Source: Limnohabitans sp. B9-3
GTDB lineage: Bacteria; Pseudomonadota; Gammaproteobacteria; Burkholderiales; Burkholderiaceae_C
Length of the DNA: 64,000 bases
Direction: 5' to 3'
Assembly: GCF_002778325.1 (NCBI RefSeq)
Contig: NZ_NESI01000001.1
Location: 372,001 to 436,000, forward strand
Under the pieces are notes generated by a model. It did not search any database. It was not told where the DNA came from and worked only from the letters and a program-made list of their open reading frames with translations. The stretch's first letter is position 1. Each line of letters opens with the position of its first letter. This document shows positions 41,652 to 51,031 of this stretch, piece after piece. The translations under genes were made by a program, and so were the position numbers.

Positions 41652-42038
41652 ATGGCTACTCGTTCTACTCCGCATCCTGACACGCTGGCGGCCTACCGCG
41701 CTTTGGGCTACAACAGCGCGCCCAAAGCCAAGGTACTGATTCGCGGCAGATCCCGTACTTTAGATCAGGTGCTGAGCAACGCACCAGGCCTATCGCAACT
41801 GACTGCGATGACCCAAGACACACAAGCAAGGCTTCGCGCCATTTCACCCTTGCTGCCCGCTTCGTTGCGTGCACTTGTTCAATCGGGCGGGGTGGACGGC
41901 GACGCTTGGTGCTTGTTGGTGCCTAACAGCGCTGTCGCCGCCAAACTGCGTCAAACCGTGCCGGCACTGTGCGCTCACCTCAGAACCAAGGGGTGGAACG
42001 TGAATGACATTCGCATCAAAGTCAGATCAAACGCTTAA
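41652..42038 (+). CDS. dciA: DciA/DUF721-like protein
   Basis: A 128-residue protein resembling DUF721/DciA, the ancestral loader of the replicative helicase DnaB. The central TLDQVLSNAPGLSQL and CLLVPNSAVAAKLRQTVPALCAHL match the family's KH-like pattern. The ATG at 41652 is used, two codons after a TTG. The position beside secA is typical in Burkholderiales as I recall. The similarity is modest, so the symbol is moderately sure. A terminator follows. Confidence 0.72.
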   Translation: MATRSTPHPDTLAAYRALGYNSAPKAKVLIRGRSRTLDQVLSNAPGLSQLTAMTQDTQARLRAISPLLPASLRALVQSGGVDGDAWCLLVPNSAVAAKLRQTVPALCAHLRTKGWNVNDIRIKVRSNA

Positions 42039-42054
42039 ACAAAAAACCAAAAGA

Positions 42055-42093
42055 AAAAGCCTGTTGCACTTGCGTACAACAGGCTTTTATTTT
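42055..42093 (+). terminator. terminator shared by dciA and tRNA-Thr
   Basis: AAGCCTGTTG at 42057-42066 and CAACAGGCTT at 42077-42086 form a 10-bp stem with a 10-base loop, followed by TTTTATTTT on the plus strand. A-rich sequence on the other side gives U residues on the minus strand, so it may also end tRNA-Thr transcripts. Confidence 0.85.
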
Positions 42094-42168
42094 GGTGCCG
42101 CTTGTCGGAATCGAACTGACGACCTACCGCTTACAAGGCGGGTGCTCTACCAACTGAGCTAAAGCGGC
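42093..42168 (-). tRNA. tRNA-Thr (anticodon UGU)
   Basis: A 76-base tRNA including an encoded CCA. The acceptor arm is GCCGCTT/AAGCGGC. The D-arm is GCTC..GAGC. The anticodon loop CTTGTAA gives UGU, reading ACA/ACG-type Thr codons. The T-loop reads TTCGATT. The top pair of the anticodon stem (27-43) is C-U, otherwise all arms pair. Confidence 0.95.
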
Positions 42169-42198
42169 ATGGACATTATTCTAACCGATTTCGAATGC

Positions 42199-42684
42199 TT
42201 ATTTCACACGTGTCAGTGTGGGTCGCGGTGGCGTTGTGGGTGGCATTGGCGCATCGCCCCCTTCTTGCTGTGACGCCCCAATACGCGAGGAGTCGACGGA
42301 AGTAAGTGAGGGCCTGGCAGAGACCACTGGCAACTTAGAAGTGACATCAGTGGCGCGCAAATTTGACGTTGGAAACGCCATGCCCTGTCCGTTTTCTCTG
42401 GCGTAAATGGCTTGCACGCGGTGAATGGGCACCATGATTTCGCGTGGCTTGCCTGCAAAACGTGCTTTGAATTCAATGAACTCATTGCCAAGCGTCATGC
42501 CGCTTGTAGCGTCATAACTCACGTTCAACACAATTTCACCGTTCTTCACATATTCCATCGGCACCTGTACCGTCTCATCGACCAAGACTGTCACGTAAGG
42601 GGTGTAGCCGTTGTCGGTGCACCACTCGTGCAGAGCACGCAAGAGGTACGGTCGTGTCGATGTGGCGTCAGGTGCGTTCAACAT
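42199..42684 (-). CDS. sspB: ClpXP specificity-enhancing factor SspB
   Basis: A 161-residue adaptor that delivers ssrA-tagged proteins to ClpXP. The folded substrate-binding domain (about 1-110) has PYLLRALHEWCTDNGYTPY, VLNVSYDATSGM and KPREIMVPIHRVQAIYARENG. A flexible tail follows and ends PTLTRVK, matching the short basic/hydrophobic ClpX-binding module. It follows sspA by five bases. Confidence 0.94.
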   Translation of the reverse strand: MLNAPDATSTRPYLLRALHEWCTDNGYTPYVTVLVDETVQVPMEYVKNGEIVLNVSYDATSGMTLGNEFIEFKARFAGKPREIMVPIHRVQAIYARENGQGMAFPTSNLRATDVTSKLPVVSARPSLTSVDSSRIGASQQEGGDAPMPPTTPPRPTLTRVK

Positions 42685-42689
42685 AGGAA

Positions 42690-43301
42690 TTACTTGCGCA
42701 TGACCTTTTCAGAAGGCGTCAACGCCTCGATGTAGGCAGGGCGCGAAAAAATGCGTTCTGCATACTTCAGCAATGGCGCAGCATTTTTCGACAAGTCAAT
42801 GCCGTAGTGGTCCAAGCGCCACAACAAAGGCGCGATGGCCACATCGAGCATGGAGAAGTTGTCACCCAACATGTACTTGTTTTTCAAGAACACAGGTGCC
42901 AACTGAGTCAAACGATCACGGATGTGAGCACGCGCTTTTTCGAGGGTTTTGTCGTTGGGCTTGGCACCGCGTGCTTCCAACAAGGTCACATTGGTGAACA
43001 ACTCTTTTTCGAAGTTCAGCAAGAACAAACGCACGCGGGCACGGTCCACAGGATCGCCGGGCATGAGTTGAGGATGTGGGAAGCGCTCATCGATGTACTC
43101 ATTGATGATGTTCGACTCATACAAGATCAGATCCCGTTCGACCAGGATAGGCACCTGACCGTAGGGATTCATCACATTGATGTCTTCGGGTTTGTTGTAA
43201 AGATCAACATCGCGAATCTCAAAGTCCATGCCTTTTTCAAACAGGACAAAACGGCAACGATGAGAATAGGGACACGTGGTTCCCGAATAAAGCACCATCA
43301 T
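42690..43301 (-). CDS. sspA: stringent starvation protein A (GST fold)
   Basis: A 203-residue GST-fold protein. The thioredoxin-like N-domain has TTCPYSHRCRFVLFEKGMD and PYGQVPILVERDLILYES. The helical C-domain carries GDNFSMLDVAIAPLLWRLDHYGI. SspA binds RNA polymerase and is needed in starvation and acid stress. The sspA-sspB pair lies directly downstream of the bc1 operon but after a terminator. Confidence 0.94.
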   Translation of the reverse strand: MMVLYSGTTCPYSHRCRFVLFEKGMDFEIRDVDLYNKPEDINVMNPYGQVPILVERDLILYESNIINEYIDERFPHPQLMPGDPVDRARVRLFLLNFEKELFTNVTLLEARGAKPNDKTLEKARAHIRDRLTQLAPVFLKNKYMLGDNFSMLDVAIAPLLWRLDHYGIDLSKNAAPLLKYAERIFSRPAYIEALTPSEKVMRK

Positions 43302-43314
43302 GATGGGCGGCTCC

Positions 43315-43350
43315 TAAAAATCAAAAAGAGTGACAGGCTAACCTGTCACT
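43315..43350 (-). terminator. rho-independent terminator after petABC
   Basis: AGTGACAGG and CCTGTCACT form a perfect 9-bp stem with a CTAA loop at 43329-43350. On the minus strand it is followed by CTTTTTGATTTTTAG. It ends the bc1 operon before sspA. Confidence 0.88.
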
Positions 43351-43399
43351 CCGTGAGGTGACAACGGGCAATCACGGCCCACTGTCGCATTGGCTTGAA

Positions 43400-44158
43400 T
43401 TACTTGATGTCTTTCCAGAAGGAAGCATTCAAACGCCAAGCAATGAACGTGAAACACAACAAGAACATCAACACCCAAACACCAATACGAACACGGGTAT
43501 TTTGGGCTGGCTCAGCCATCCATTGCAAATAACCCACCAGATCGCCAATGGCTTGGTCATACTGAAGTGGTGTCATCGTACCTGGCGATACTTGTTCCCA
43601 TCCCTTGAAAACTTGCACTTCATGACCATGCTCTAGAGCCGTGTCGTAAATTGGGCGACGCACACCTTGCATCTCCCACAACACATGGGGCATGCCCACG
43701 TTAGGGAAAGCCAAGTTGTTCCAGCCAGTCGCTTTGGTTTCATCGCGGTAGAACGTGCGCATGTAGGTGTAGAGGTAATCTGCACCTGTGCCACCATGGC
43801 CAGCGCGTGAACGCGCAATCACGGTCAGGTCAGGTGGATTACCACCAAACCAATCTTTGGCTTGCTTTGGATCAATGTTGGCTTTCATGGTTTCGCCAAC
43901 TTTTTCAGTCGTGAACAACAAGTTGTCTTTGATTTGCTGCTCTGTCAAACCGATGTCTTTCAAACGGTTGAAACGCATGAATGCGGCGGAGTGACAGTTC
44001 AAGCAGTGGTTCACAAAGAGCTTGGCACCATTTTGCAAGGCTGCCAGATCGTTGGTTTTATTGGGCGCTTTGTCCCAAGCAATGCTATCGCCGCCAGATG
44101 CTTGTGCACCGGCGACCACACCGAGGGCCAATGCCAAGCTGAGAATAATTTTTTTCAT
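43400..44158 (-). CDS. petC: ubiquinol-cytochrome c reductase, cytochrome c1
   Basis: A 252-residue periplasmic cytochrome c1 with a signal peptide (to about AGAQASG). The haem site CLNCH is near residues 55-59. The Met ligand is likely in MPHVLWEMQG near 158-168. A C-terminal membrane anchor (VWVLMFLLCFTFIAWRL) holds it to the inner membrane. It passes electrons from the Rieske protein to soluble cytochrome c. It is the last gene of petABC. Confidence 0.96.
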   Translation of the reverse strand: MKKIILSLALALGVVAGAQASGGDSIAWDKAPNKTNDLAALQNGAKLFVNHCLNCHSAAFMRFNRLKDIGLTEQQIKDNLLFTTEKVGETMKANIDPKQAKDWFGGNPPDLTVIARSRAGHGGTGADYLYTYMRTFYRDETKATGWNNLAFPNVGMPHVLWEMQGVRRPIYDTALEHGHEVQVFKGWEQVSPGTMTPLQYDQAIGDLVGYLQWMAEPAQNTRVRIGVWVLMFLLCFTFIAWRLNASFWKDIK

Positions 44159-44180
44159 GGTTTTATGTTCTCCGTGAATC

Positions 44181-45590
44181 TCAGTGGGCAGCGAATGTCA
44201 CGCGGTCAGGCACGGGTTTGGTTTGACCCAAACGGCTCCACCAAGGCATCAACAAGAAGAAGCCAAAGTAGAACAAGGTACCCACTTGCGACACACGCTC
44301 GCCGATGGCTGATGGGGGTTGAACACCCAAGTAAGCCAACACCACAAAGTTGATGACGAACACGCCGTACATGTACTTGTGCCAATCAGGACGATAGCGG
44401 ATCGATTTGACCGCGCAGTTGTCCAACCAAGGCAAGAAGAACAAGATGACGACAGCGCCACCCATGACAACCACACCCCAGAATTTCGCATCAATGGAGA
44501 GCATCATCGCGGTTACAGCCACGGCACCAGCAACAATGCCCGCTTTGAACATCGGAGATAGCTTAGCGCGAGTAGCACCCAAGTAAGCACCGGCCAAAAC
44601 GCAAGCGATCAAGGCATACATCATCTCACTGGTGATCGCACGCAACATCGAATAGAAGGGCGTGAAATACCAGACCGGTGCAATGTGCAACGGTGTCTTC
44701 AATGGATCAGCTGGGATGAAGTTGTTGTATTCGAGGAAGTAACCACCGAATTCAGGCGCGAAGAAAATGATCGCGGTGAACACTAACAAGAAACCGCTCA
44801 CGCCCAAGATGTCGTGCACGGTGTAGTAGGGGTGGAAAGGAATACCGTCCAAAGGATGACCATTCGCGTCTTTCGGTGCGTTAGGGCCTTTGATTTCCAC
44901 GCCGTCTGGGTTGTTTGAACCGACTTCGTGCAACGCAATGATGTGTGCGACCACCAAGCCCAACAGGACCAATGGCACAGCAATCACGTGGAAGCTGAAG
45001 AAACGGTTCAGGGTAGCGTCGCCCACCACGTAGTCACCACGAATCAGCAACGCCAAGTCGGGACCAACGAATGGCACGGCTGCGAACAAGTTCACAATCA
45101 CTTGAGCGCCCCAATAAGACATTTGGCCCCAGGGCAGCAAGTAACCCATGAACGCTTCGGCCATCAAGCACAAGAAAATCGCACAGCCGAACACCCACAC
45201 CAATTCACGCGGCTTGCGGTAGGAACCGTAAATCAAGCCTCGGTACATGTGCATGTAAACCACCACAAAAAACGCAGAAGCGCCTGTGGAGTGCATGTAG
45301 CGAATCAGCCAACCCCATGGCACATCACGCATGATGTATTCCACTGAACCAAACGCCAAAGCGGCATCCGGCTTGTAGTGCATGACCAAGAAAATACCGG
45401 TCACGATTTGGATCACAAGCACCAGGAGCGCCAACGAGCCAAAAAAGTAGAAGAAGTTGAAGTTCTTGGGTGCGTAGTACTCAGAGAGATGCTCTTTGTA
45501 CATTTTGGAAGCTGGGAAACGGTTATCGACCCAGTTCAACAGTTTGGCGCCAGCACTGGCGTCTGCAGAAATTTCTTTGAATTCAGCCAT
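44181..45590 (-). CDS. petB: ubiquinol-cytochrome c reductase, cytochrome b
   Basis: A 469-residue cytochrome b with about eight to nine membrane helices. Two pairs of haem-ligand His are in RYMHSTGASAFFVVVYMHMYRG-type sequence (two helices' worth: RYMHSTGASA and VYMHMYRG) and in FSFHVIAVPLV plus VVAHIIALHEVG. The Qo-site motif PEFGG (usually PEWYF or similar) follows VFTAIIFFA. It holds the quinol-oxidising and -reducing sites. The Qo loop here reads FAPEFGGYFLEYNNF, the form found in some betaproteobacteria. Confidence 0.96.
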   Translation of the reverse strand: MAEFKEISADASAGAKLLNWVDNRFPASKMYKEHLSEYYAPKNFNFFYFFGSLALLVLVIQIVTGIFLVMHYKPDAALAFGSVEYIMRDVPWGWLIRYMHSTGASAFFVVVYMHMYRGLIYGSYRKPRELVWVFGCAIFLCLMAEAFMGYLLPWGQMSYWGAQVIVNLFAAVPFVGPDLALLIRGDYVVGDATLNRFFSFHVIAVPLVLLGLVVAHIIALHEVGSNNPDGVEIKGPNAPKDANGHPLDGIPFHPYYTVHDILGVSGFLLVFTAIIFFAPEFGGYFLEYNNFIPADPLKTPLHIAPVWYFTPFYSMLRAITSEMMYALIACVLAGAYLGATRAKLSPMFKAGIVAGAVAVTAMMLSIDAKFWGVVVMGGAVVILFFLPWLDNCAVKSIRYRPDWHKYMYGVFVINFVVLAYLGVQPPSAIGERVSQVGTLFYFGFFLLMPWWSRLGQTKPVPDRVTFAAH

Positions 45591-45601
45591 GGTGTGTCCT
45601 A

Positions 45602-46201
45602 TCAGGCTTTCTTGTCTTCACCGATCAACAACTTCGTGTCGGAGAGGTACATGTGAGGCGGAATTTCGAGGTTATCTGGCGCTGGCTTGTTCTTGAACAC
45701 GCGGCCTGCGATGTCGAAAGTGGAGCCGTGGCAAGGGCACAAAAACCCACCATTCCAGTCGTCGGGCAGCGAAGGCTGTGCGCCGGTTTGGAACTTGTCT
45801 GACGGGGAGCAACCCAAATGCGTACAAATGCCCACGGTCACAAAGACTTCAGGCTTGATCGAACGCGCTTGATTGCGCGCATAAACGGGCGTCAACTCGT
45901 CCGCTTTGCGCTCAGACTTGGGGTCTGCCAGCTGAGATTCAGTTTTGTTCAACGACTCGAGCTGCTCAGGGGTGCGTTTGACCACCCAAACAGGCTTACC
46001 GCGCCATTCGACTGTGATCTTTTCACCGGGCTTCATGGCCGAAATGTCAACCTCGACGGCAGCGCCAGCCGCTTTGGCTCGCTCTGAGGGTTGAAACGTA
46101 CTTACGAACGGGACAGCAACTGCTGCGCCGCCCATTGCACCTGCGCATGTCGAGGCAATAAGCCACGTGCGTTTGCTGGTGTCTACTGGGGTGTCACTCA
46201 T
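45602..46201 (-). CDS. petA: ubiquinol-cytochrome c reductase, Rieske iron-sulfur subunit
   Basis: A 199-residue Rieske protein. A Tat-type or uncleaved N-terminal anchor (KRTWLIASTCAGAMGGAAVAV) is followed by the 2Fe-2S domain with CTHLGC and CPCHGS. It takes electrons from ubiquinol. Translation is placed at MSDTPVDTS (46201), not at an ATG 13 codons earlier. Tat export machinery genes tatABC lie at 49.8-51.3 kb. It is the first gene of petABC. Confidence 0.95.
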   Translation of the reverse strand: MSDTPVDTSKRTWLIASTCAGAMGGAAVAVPFVSTFQPSERAKAAGAAVEVDISAMKPGEKITVEWRGKPVWVVKRTPEQLESLNKTESQLADPKSERKADELTPVYARNQARSIKPEVFVTVGICTHLGCSPSDKFQTGAQPSLPDDWNGGFLCPCHGSTFDIAGRVFKNKPAPDNLEIPPHMYLSDTKLLIGEDKKA

Positions 46202-46305
46202 GGAATTCCTCAAGCAATTGTCACTGGTTGGGTTAGCCACACATTGTAGCTGACCGTTTCTTGCCCAATGCTTTCAGATTATTCAACCCTGATTTCCACT
46301 ATTCG

Positions 46306-46338
46306 TTGTTAAAATTTTAGATACTTTATATTTAACAA
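46306..46338. promoter_or_regulatory. inverted repeat upstream of mscL
   Basis: TTGTTAAA and TTTAACAA are perfect 8-bp arms with a 17-base spacer, ending 12 bases before the mscL ATG. The block is AT-rich and includes a TTTATATT stretch. It could be an operator or a leader hairpin controlling mscL. Confidence 0.4.
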
Positions 46339-46350
46339 AAGGTTGACGAT

Positions 46351-46773
46351 ATGTTGCGTGAATTCAAAGAATTTGCTGTCAAAGGCAATGTGATGGACTT
46401 GGCTGTAGGTGTGATCATCGGCGCGGCCTTCGGAAAAATTGTTGAATCGGCGGTCAACGACCTGATCATGCCGCTGATCTCTGCGGTGATCGGAAAGATT
46501 GATTTCTCCAACTTTTTCATCGCCTTGGCCGCTGTGCCAGAAGGAACAGCCACCACACTGGAGGCCATGAAAAAGGCAGGCGTGCCCGTATTTGCTTATG
46601 GCAACTTCATCACGGTTGGCGTGAACTTCTTGATCTTGGCCTTCATCATTTTCTTGATGATCAAGCAAGTCAATCGCATCAAAGGCGAAGCTGAAGCAGC
46701 GCCCGCACCAGCCCCGGTGACAAGTGAAGAAGTTTTGTTGCTGCGCGACATCCGCGACAGCCTCAAAAAATAA
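46351..46773 (+). CDS. mscL: large-conductance mechanosensitive channel
   Basis: A 140-residue MscL. It starts [31 protein letters not shown], with the amphipathic N-helix and first pore helix. A second membrane helix is near 85-105 ([20 protein letters not shown]). A short cytoplasmic C-helix ends [15 protein letters not shown]. It opens under hypo-osmotic shock. It is convergent with pdxA, three bases apart. Confidence 0.97.
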   Translation: MLREFKEFAVKGNVMDLAVGVIIGAAFGKIVESAVNDLIMPLISAVIGKIDFSNFFIALAAVPEGTATTLEAMKKAGVPVFAYGNFITVGVNFLILAFIIFLMIKQVNRIKGEAEAAPAPAPVTSEEVLLLRDIRDSLKK

Positions 46774-46776
46774 ATA

Positions 46777-47841
46777 TCAAACCGCCAGCTTGCGCGCCAT
46801 GGCCAGCGCGGCCAAGAAACTGGCGGGGCTGGCCTTGCCCGTGCCAGCCAAGTCAAAAGCCGTACCGTGGTCTGGACTGGTTCGCACCAAGGGTAAACCC
46901 AAGGTCACATTCACACCCTCGTCAACGCCCAAGTACTTCACCGGGATCAGGCCTTGGTCGTGGTACATCGCAATCACCACATCGAATTCGCCCCGCTTGT
47001 CTGCCGTATTTCTGGCCCGCATGAAAACCGTATCAGGCGCAAACGGTCCGCTCACCCACAAGCCCTCGGCACGCGCTTGTTGCAAGGCCGGAATGATGAT
47101 GTCGAGCTCTTCGCGCCCCAACAACCCACCCTCACCTGCATGCGGATTCAAACCCGCCACGCCCATGTGCGGCGCTTGACCCGTGGCACGTAACTGAGCT
47201 TGGTGTGTGATGCGTAAGGTCTGCAACACATTCTCGATCGTCACCGCCTCAATAGCATCCCGCAAAGACACATGGATGCTGACCAACACGGTGCGCAGCT
47301 CGTCATTGGCCAGCATCATGCGCACCGGCATGTCCGACACCGCCACCCCCGCGTGCATCGCTGCACACGCTTGCAGAAGTTCGGTATGCCCCGGATAGGG
47401 CACACCCGCAGCGGCCAAAGCCTCTTTGTGCAACGGCGCTGTAACGACGGCCGACACCTCATTGCGCAAAGCTGCATGGGCAGCCCAAGTCACCGCGTCT
47501 GCTGCCCATTGACCTGCGACACCACTGACATGGCCCCATGCGGGCAAATGTGCTGCAGAACTATCGAAAGGCACTTGCAAAACAGGCACCGTAAAAGCTG
47601 GCAAATCACTGGGCAAATCTTGTATTTGCGACACCGGCAGCAAAGTCAACCGCGGATGACCTGGGTGCGCATCGTGCAACACCTGAATGGCGCGTTGCAT
47701 CGCAAGCACTTGGCCCACCACCAAACAACCCCTCGTTTGCGCTGCAGCTTCGCGAAAAGATTTGGCAATGATTTCAGGGCCAATGCCCGCCACATCGCCC
47801 ATAGTCAGCGCGATGGGTTTGAAAGCGTCAGACATGCTCAT
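46777..47841 (-). CDS. pdxA: 4-hydroxythreonine-4-phosphate dehydrogenase
   Basis: A 354-residue NAD-dependent enzyme of DXP-dependent pyridoxal phosphate synthesis. It begins IALTMGDVAGIGPEI. Metal-ligand histidines lie in PYPGHTELL, VSIHVSLRDAI and YHDQGLIPVKYL. GVAGLNPHAGEGG is the family signature. It overlaps the Nif3-like gene by four bases and is the last gene of a long minus-strand run. Confidence 0.96.
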   Translation of the reverse strand: MSMSDAFKPIALTMGDVAGIGPEIIAKSFREAAAQTRGCLVVGQVLAMQRAIQVLHDAHPGHPRLTLLPVSQIQDLPSDLPAFTVPVLQVPFDSSAAHLPAWGHVSGVAGQWAADAVTWAAHAALRNEVSAVVTAPLHKEALAAAGVPYPGHTELLQACAAMHAGVAVSDMPVRMMLANDELRTVLVSIHVSLRDAIEAVTIENVLQTLRITHQAQLRATGQAPHMGVAGLNPHAGEGGLLGREELDIIIPALQQARAEGLWVSGPFAPDTVFMRARNTADKRGEFDVVIAMYHDQGLIPVKYLGVDEGVNVTLGLPLVRTSPDHGTAFDLAGTGKASPASFLAALAMARKLAV

Positions 47842-48608
47842 GCGGGGTTATCAATGTCGATGAACGCATGCGTCAGCCCCAGCTGCTGGGCCACTTGCGC
47901 GGCCACAGCGGGTGCACCGTAGCGCTCCGTGGCATGGTGACCGCAGGCCAAAAAGGCAACCCCCGTCTCGCGGGCAATGTGCGCCTGAGGCTCTGAAATT
48001 TCACCCGTGATGAACGCGTCGGCACCTGCGGCAATGGCCGCCTCGAAATAGCCTTGCGCCCCACCTGTGCACCAAGCAACACGCCGAATCGCTCGACCAT
48101 CGCCTGCCACCAGCACTGGCGATCGCGCCAACGCCAGATTGACTTTCAGCGCCAATGCCTCTGCGCTCTCAAACACTTGGTCTGGCGCACACTCCGCCAA
48201 CCAACCCAAATTTTGTTCGCCAAACGCAGGCGAGCCAGCCAACCCAAGACGCAGCCCCAGTTGCGCGTTGTTGCCCCAAGTTAGATGCGCATCCAGCGGT
48301 AAATGGTAGGCCAGCACATTGATGTCGTGGGCGAGTAACAACTTCAAGCGTTGCTTCATCCACCCCGTCACGCGCCCATCCTGGCCACGCCAGAACAAAC
48401 CGTGATGCACAAAGATCGCATCTGCGTCCGCAGCAATGGCTGCTTCGATGAAAGCCAAGCTGGCTGTCACACCCGACACCACATGCCCAATCTCAGCACG
48501 CCCCTCGACTTGCAAGCCATTGGGACCGTAGTCTTTGAAGCGCTCAGGCAACAACAACGCGTTGCAAGCGCTTAATAATTCTTGACGCGTGACGCGTGTG
48601 GCATTCAT
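47838..48608 (-). CDS. Nif3-like dinuclear metal-centre protein
   Basis: A 256-residue NIF3/YbgI-family protein expected to form a hexameric toroid with a dinuclear metal site. Metal-site residues appear in FVHHGLFWRG near residue 67, in LAYHLPLDAH near 98 and in ACGHHATERYG near the C-terminus. DYGPNGLQVEG is conserved. The activity is uncertain; GTP cyclohydrolase-like roles have been proposed for the family. It overlaps genes on both sides by four bases. Confidence 0.92.
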   Translation of the reverse strand: MNATRVTRQELLSACNALLLPERFKDYGPNGLQVEGRAEIGHVVSGVTASLAFIEAAIAADADAIFVHHGLFWRGQDGRVTGWMKQRLKLLLAHDINVLAYHLPLDAHLTWGNNAQLGLRLGLAGSPAFGEQNLGWLAECAPDQVFESAEALALKVNLALARSPVLVAGDGRAIRRVAWCTGGAQGYFEAAIAAGADAFITGEISEPQAHIARETGVAFLACGHHATERYGAPAVAAQVAQQLGLTHAFIDIDNPA

Positions 48609-49747
48609 GGGGCAGGCGGTTTGGTTTTTGGGCGTTGCGATGGGGTGACCTCTAGGGTCAGCAACTGGCTGCGTCGCTTCACCCCCAGTTTGACAGGCTC
48701 ACCCGGCTTGAGCGCGGCAATCGCGGTCAACAAAGCACCAACGTTGCGCACCTCTTGGCCGGCCACACTGAGCAACGCATCACCAGGCTTTAGACCTGCT
48801 TTGGCAGCGGGCGCGTTTTGCAGCACGCCAATGATGACCACACCCTCGGTCTGCTTCAAACCAAAGGTGTCCGCGAGTTCGGGGGTCAATTCCGTAGGCT
48901 CGACCCCCACCCAACCGCGGGTGACTTGACCATCGCGCACGATGCCTTCCAAAACTTGGCGCACCGTCGACACAGGAATGGCAAAACCAATGCCCATGTT
49001 GCCGCCCGATCGGGAGTAAATGGCGGTGTTGATGCCCAACAAACTGCCATTCACATCCACCAACGCGCCACCCGAATTACCTGGGTTAATGGCGGCATCG
49101 GTTTGAATGAAGTTTTCAAACGTGTTGATGCCCAACTGGTTGCGCCCCAGCGCAGACACGATGCCACCGGTCACCGTTTGCCCAACGCCAAACGGGTTGC
49201 CAATGGCCAAGACCTTGTCGCCTACTTGCAGCGTGTCGGAATTACCCAAAGCAATCACAGGCAAACGGTCTAAGGTAATTCGTAAAACCGCTAAGTCGGT
49301 ATCTGGGTCTGTGCCTATCACCTTGGCAATCGCACGGCGGCTATCGCTCAAGGTCACTTCAATCTCTTGCGCCCCCTCCACCACATGGTTGTTGGTCAAG
49401 ATGTAGCCCTCTGGGCTCACGATCACACCACTGCCCAAGCCTTGCTGCGAACTGTCGTCTTCACGATCACCATAAAAATAGCGAAACCAAGGGTCATTGG
49501 CTTGCGGGTTGGCCGACTTAGCCTGCGTCGTCGCAATGCTGACCACCGCGGGAGAAGCCCGCTTGGCAGCCGGGCTCAAACTCCCCGGCATCACCGCTCC
49601 CGGAATACCCGGTGCAGCTTCGAGCAGTGTCACACCGGCTACCAAGTGGCCGCGGTTCAACCAATCGGGCTTCAAGGTCGCCACCACAAACCAAATGGCT
49701 ACCAATACGGTCACGACTTGTGAGAACAACAACCAGTGGCGCTTCAT
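48605..49747 (-). CDS. DegS/HtrA-like membrane-anchored serine protease
   Basis: A 380-residue trypsin-like protease with an N-terminal membrane anchor (about 5-24). The catalytic triad is His in TNNHVVEGA, Asp in DTDLAVLRI and Ser in NPGNSGGALVD. A single PDZ domain follows (ending near 370). One PDZ plus an anchor is the DegS pattern, which senses misfolded outer-membrane proteins, though the true role here is not shown. The ATG at 49747 is chosen; an earlier in-frame ATG would overlap tatC. Confidence 0.9.
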   Translation of the reverse strand: MKRHWLLFSQVVTVLVAIWFVVATLKPDWLNRGHLVAGVTLLEAAPGIPGAVMPGSLSPAAKRASPAVVSIATTQAKSANPQANDPWFRYFYGDREDDSSQQGLGSGVIVSPEGYILTNNHVVEGAQEIEVTLSDSRRAIAKVIGTDPDTDLAVLRITLDRLPVIALGNSDTLQVGDKVLAIGNPFGVGQTVTGGIVSALGRNQLGINTFENFIQTDAAINPGNSGGALVDVNGSLLGINTAIYSRSGGNMGIGFAIPVSTVRQVLEGIVRDGQVTRGWVGVEPTELTPELADTFGLKQTEGVVIIGVLQNAPAAKAGLKPGDALLSVAGQEVRNVGALLTAIAALKPGEPVKLGVKRRSQLLTLEVTPSQRPKTKPPAP

Positions 49748-49763
49748 AACGGGCTGTTTTGAG

Positions 49764-50546
49764 TTACGACGAGCCCGAAGTTTCGTCTGGTGCTTGCGTA
49801 TGCTTGATGAACAAACGCGCCGCCCAAATACCCACCTCGTACAAGATGCACATGGGAATGGCCAGCGCCAGTTGCGACACCACATCGGGCGGCGTCACGA
49901 TGGCCGCAATGATGAAGGCCAGCACGATGAAATAAGAGCGGAACTCTTTGAGCTTTTCGATGGTCACAATGTTCATGCGTGCTAAGACCACCACCACGAT
50001 CGGCACTTCAAACGCCATGCCAAAGGCAATGAACATGCTGATGACAAAACTCAAATACGCTTCAATGTCAGGTGCAGCCGTGATGCTTTTGGGTGCAAAG
50101 CTCTGGATGAACTTGAACACCTGTCCGAACACAAAGAAGTAACAAAACGCCACACCCACCAAAAACAACAGCGTACTGGACACCACCAAAGGCATGACCA
50201 ATTTCTTTTCATGGGCATACAGCCCAGGCGCAATGAACGCCCAGACTTGGTACAACACCACAGGCAGCGCCAGCAAAAAGGCCGTCATCAGCATGATCTT
50301 GAGGGGCACCAAGAATGGCGAAATCACCGATGTCGCAATCAACGTCGCGCCTGTTGGGAGCTGTGCCACCAAGGGCGCCGCCAGTAAGTCATATAACTCT
50401 GCAGGACCCGGATAAATGGCCAGCGCCGCGCAAGCCACCATCACCGCAATCGTGGCTTTGACCAAGCGGTCACGCAACTCAATCAAGTGCTGCACAAAGG
50501 GCTGCTCGGTGCCAGCCAATTCGTCTTTGGGGGTGGTGTCAGACAT
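49764..50546 (-). CDS. tatC: twin-arginine translocase subunit TatC
   Basis: A 260-residue polytopic protein with six membrane helices, the receptor for twin-arginine signal peptides. It has the N-terminal [12 protein letters not shown] motif, the conserved [11 protein letters not shown] loop and [20 protein letters not shown]. It overlaps tatB by eight bases. Confidence 0.97.
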   Translation of the reverse strand: MSDTTPKDELAGTEQPFVQHLIELRDRLVKATIAVMVACAALAIYPGPAELYDLLAAPLVAQLPTGATLIATSVISPFLVPLKIMLMTAFLLALPVVLYQVWAFIAPGLYAHEKKLVMPLVVSSTLLFLVGVAFCYFFVFGQVFKFIQSFAPKSITAAPDIEAYLSFVISMFIAFGMAFEVPIVVVVLARMNIVTIEKLKEFRSYFIVLAFIIAAIVTPPDVVSQLALAIPMCILYEVGIWAARLFIKHTQAPDETSGSS

Positions 50547-51012
50547 GTTCAGAACGCTTCACAGGGCGGAAACGCGCCACGCGGGCGGCACCAGATTGCG
50601 CCTTGGTGCGCACACCTTGACGGGCTTTGTACCAATGCGGCGTTGAACCGCGCTTGAGACGCCATTTTTTGCCTGGGTTTTCATACGAAGGGGGCGGGGG
50701 GGCCAAAGGCTCGTAAGGCTCAGACGACAAACCGGCCGTGGTTTCGGCCCAGTCTTTTTCAAAGTCGCTAGTAGCGGTGTGGACCGATTGCTCCACATCG
50801 CGCGCAGCGGACTCCATCGTCTCTTTCATCTTCTTGAGCTCATCGAGCTCCATCGAGCGATTGACCTCGGCCTTCACATCAGCCACATACCGCTTGGCTT
50901 TGCCAAGCATCGTGCCAACGGTACGGGCGACGCCGGGCAAACGCTCTGGCCCAATGACCACCAGCGCTACCGCACTCACCAACGCAATTTTAGAAAAATC
51001 AAGATCAAACAA
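50539..51012 (-). CDS. tatB: Sec-independent translocase protein TatB
   Basis: A 157-residue TatB: one N-terminal membrane helix ([22 protein letters not shown]), an amphipathic helix and a variable, Pro- and basic-rich tail. It pairs with TatC to bind substrates. The start is a TTG at 51012 set by the conserved MFDLDFS-type N-terminus; no clear Shine-Dalgarno is seen. Confidence 0.95.
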   Translation of the reverse strand: MFDLDFSKIALVSAVALVVIGPERLPGVARTVGTMLGKAKRYVADVKAEVNRSMELDELKKMKETMESAARDVEQSVHTATSDFEKDWAETTAGLSSEPYEPLAPPPPSYENPGKKWRLKRGSTPHWYKARQGVRTKAQSGAARVARFRPVKRSEHV

Positions 51013-51031
51013 AGCGAACGATCAACAGCAA

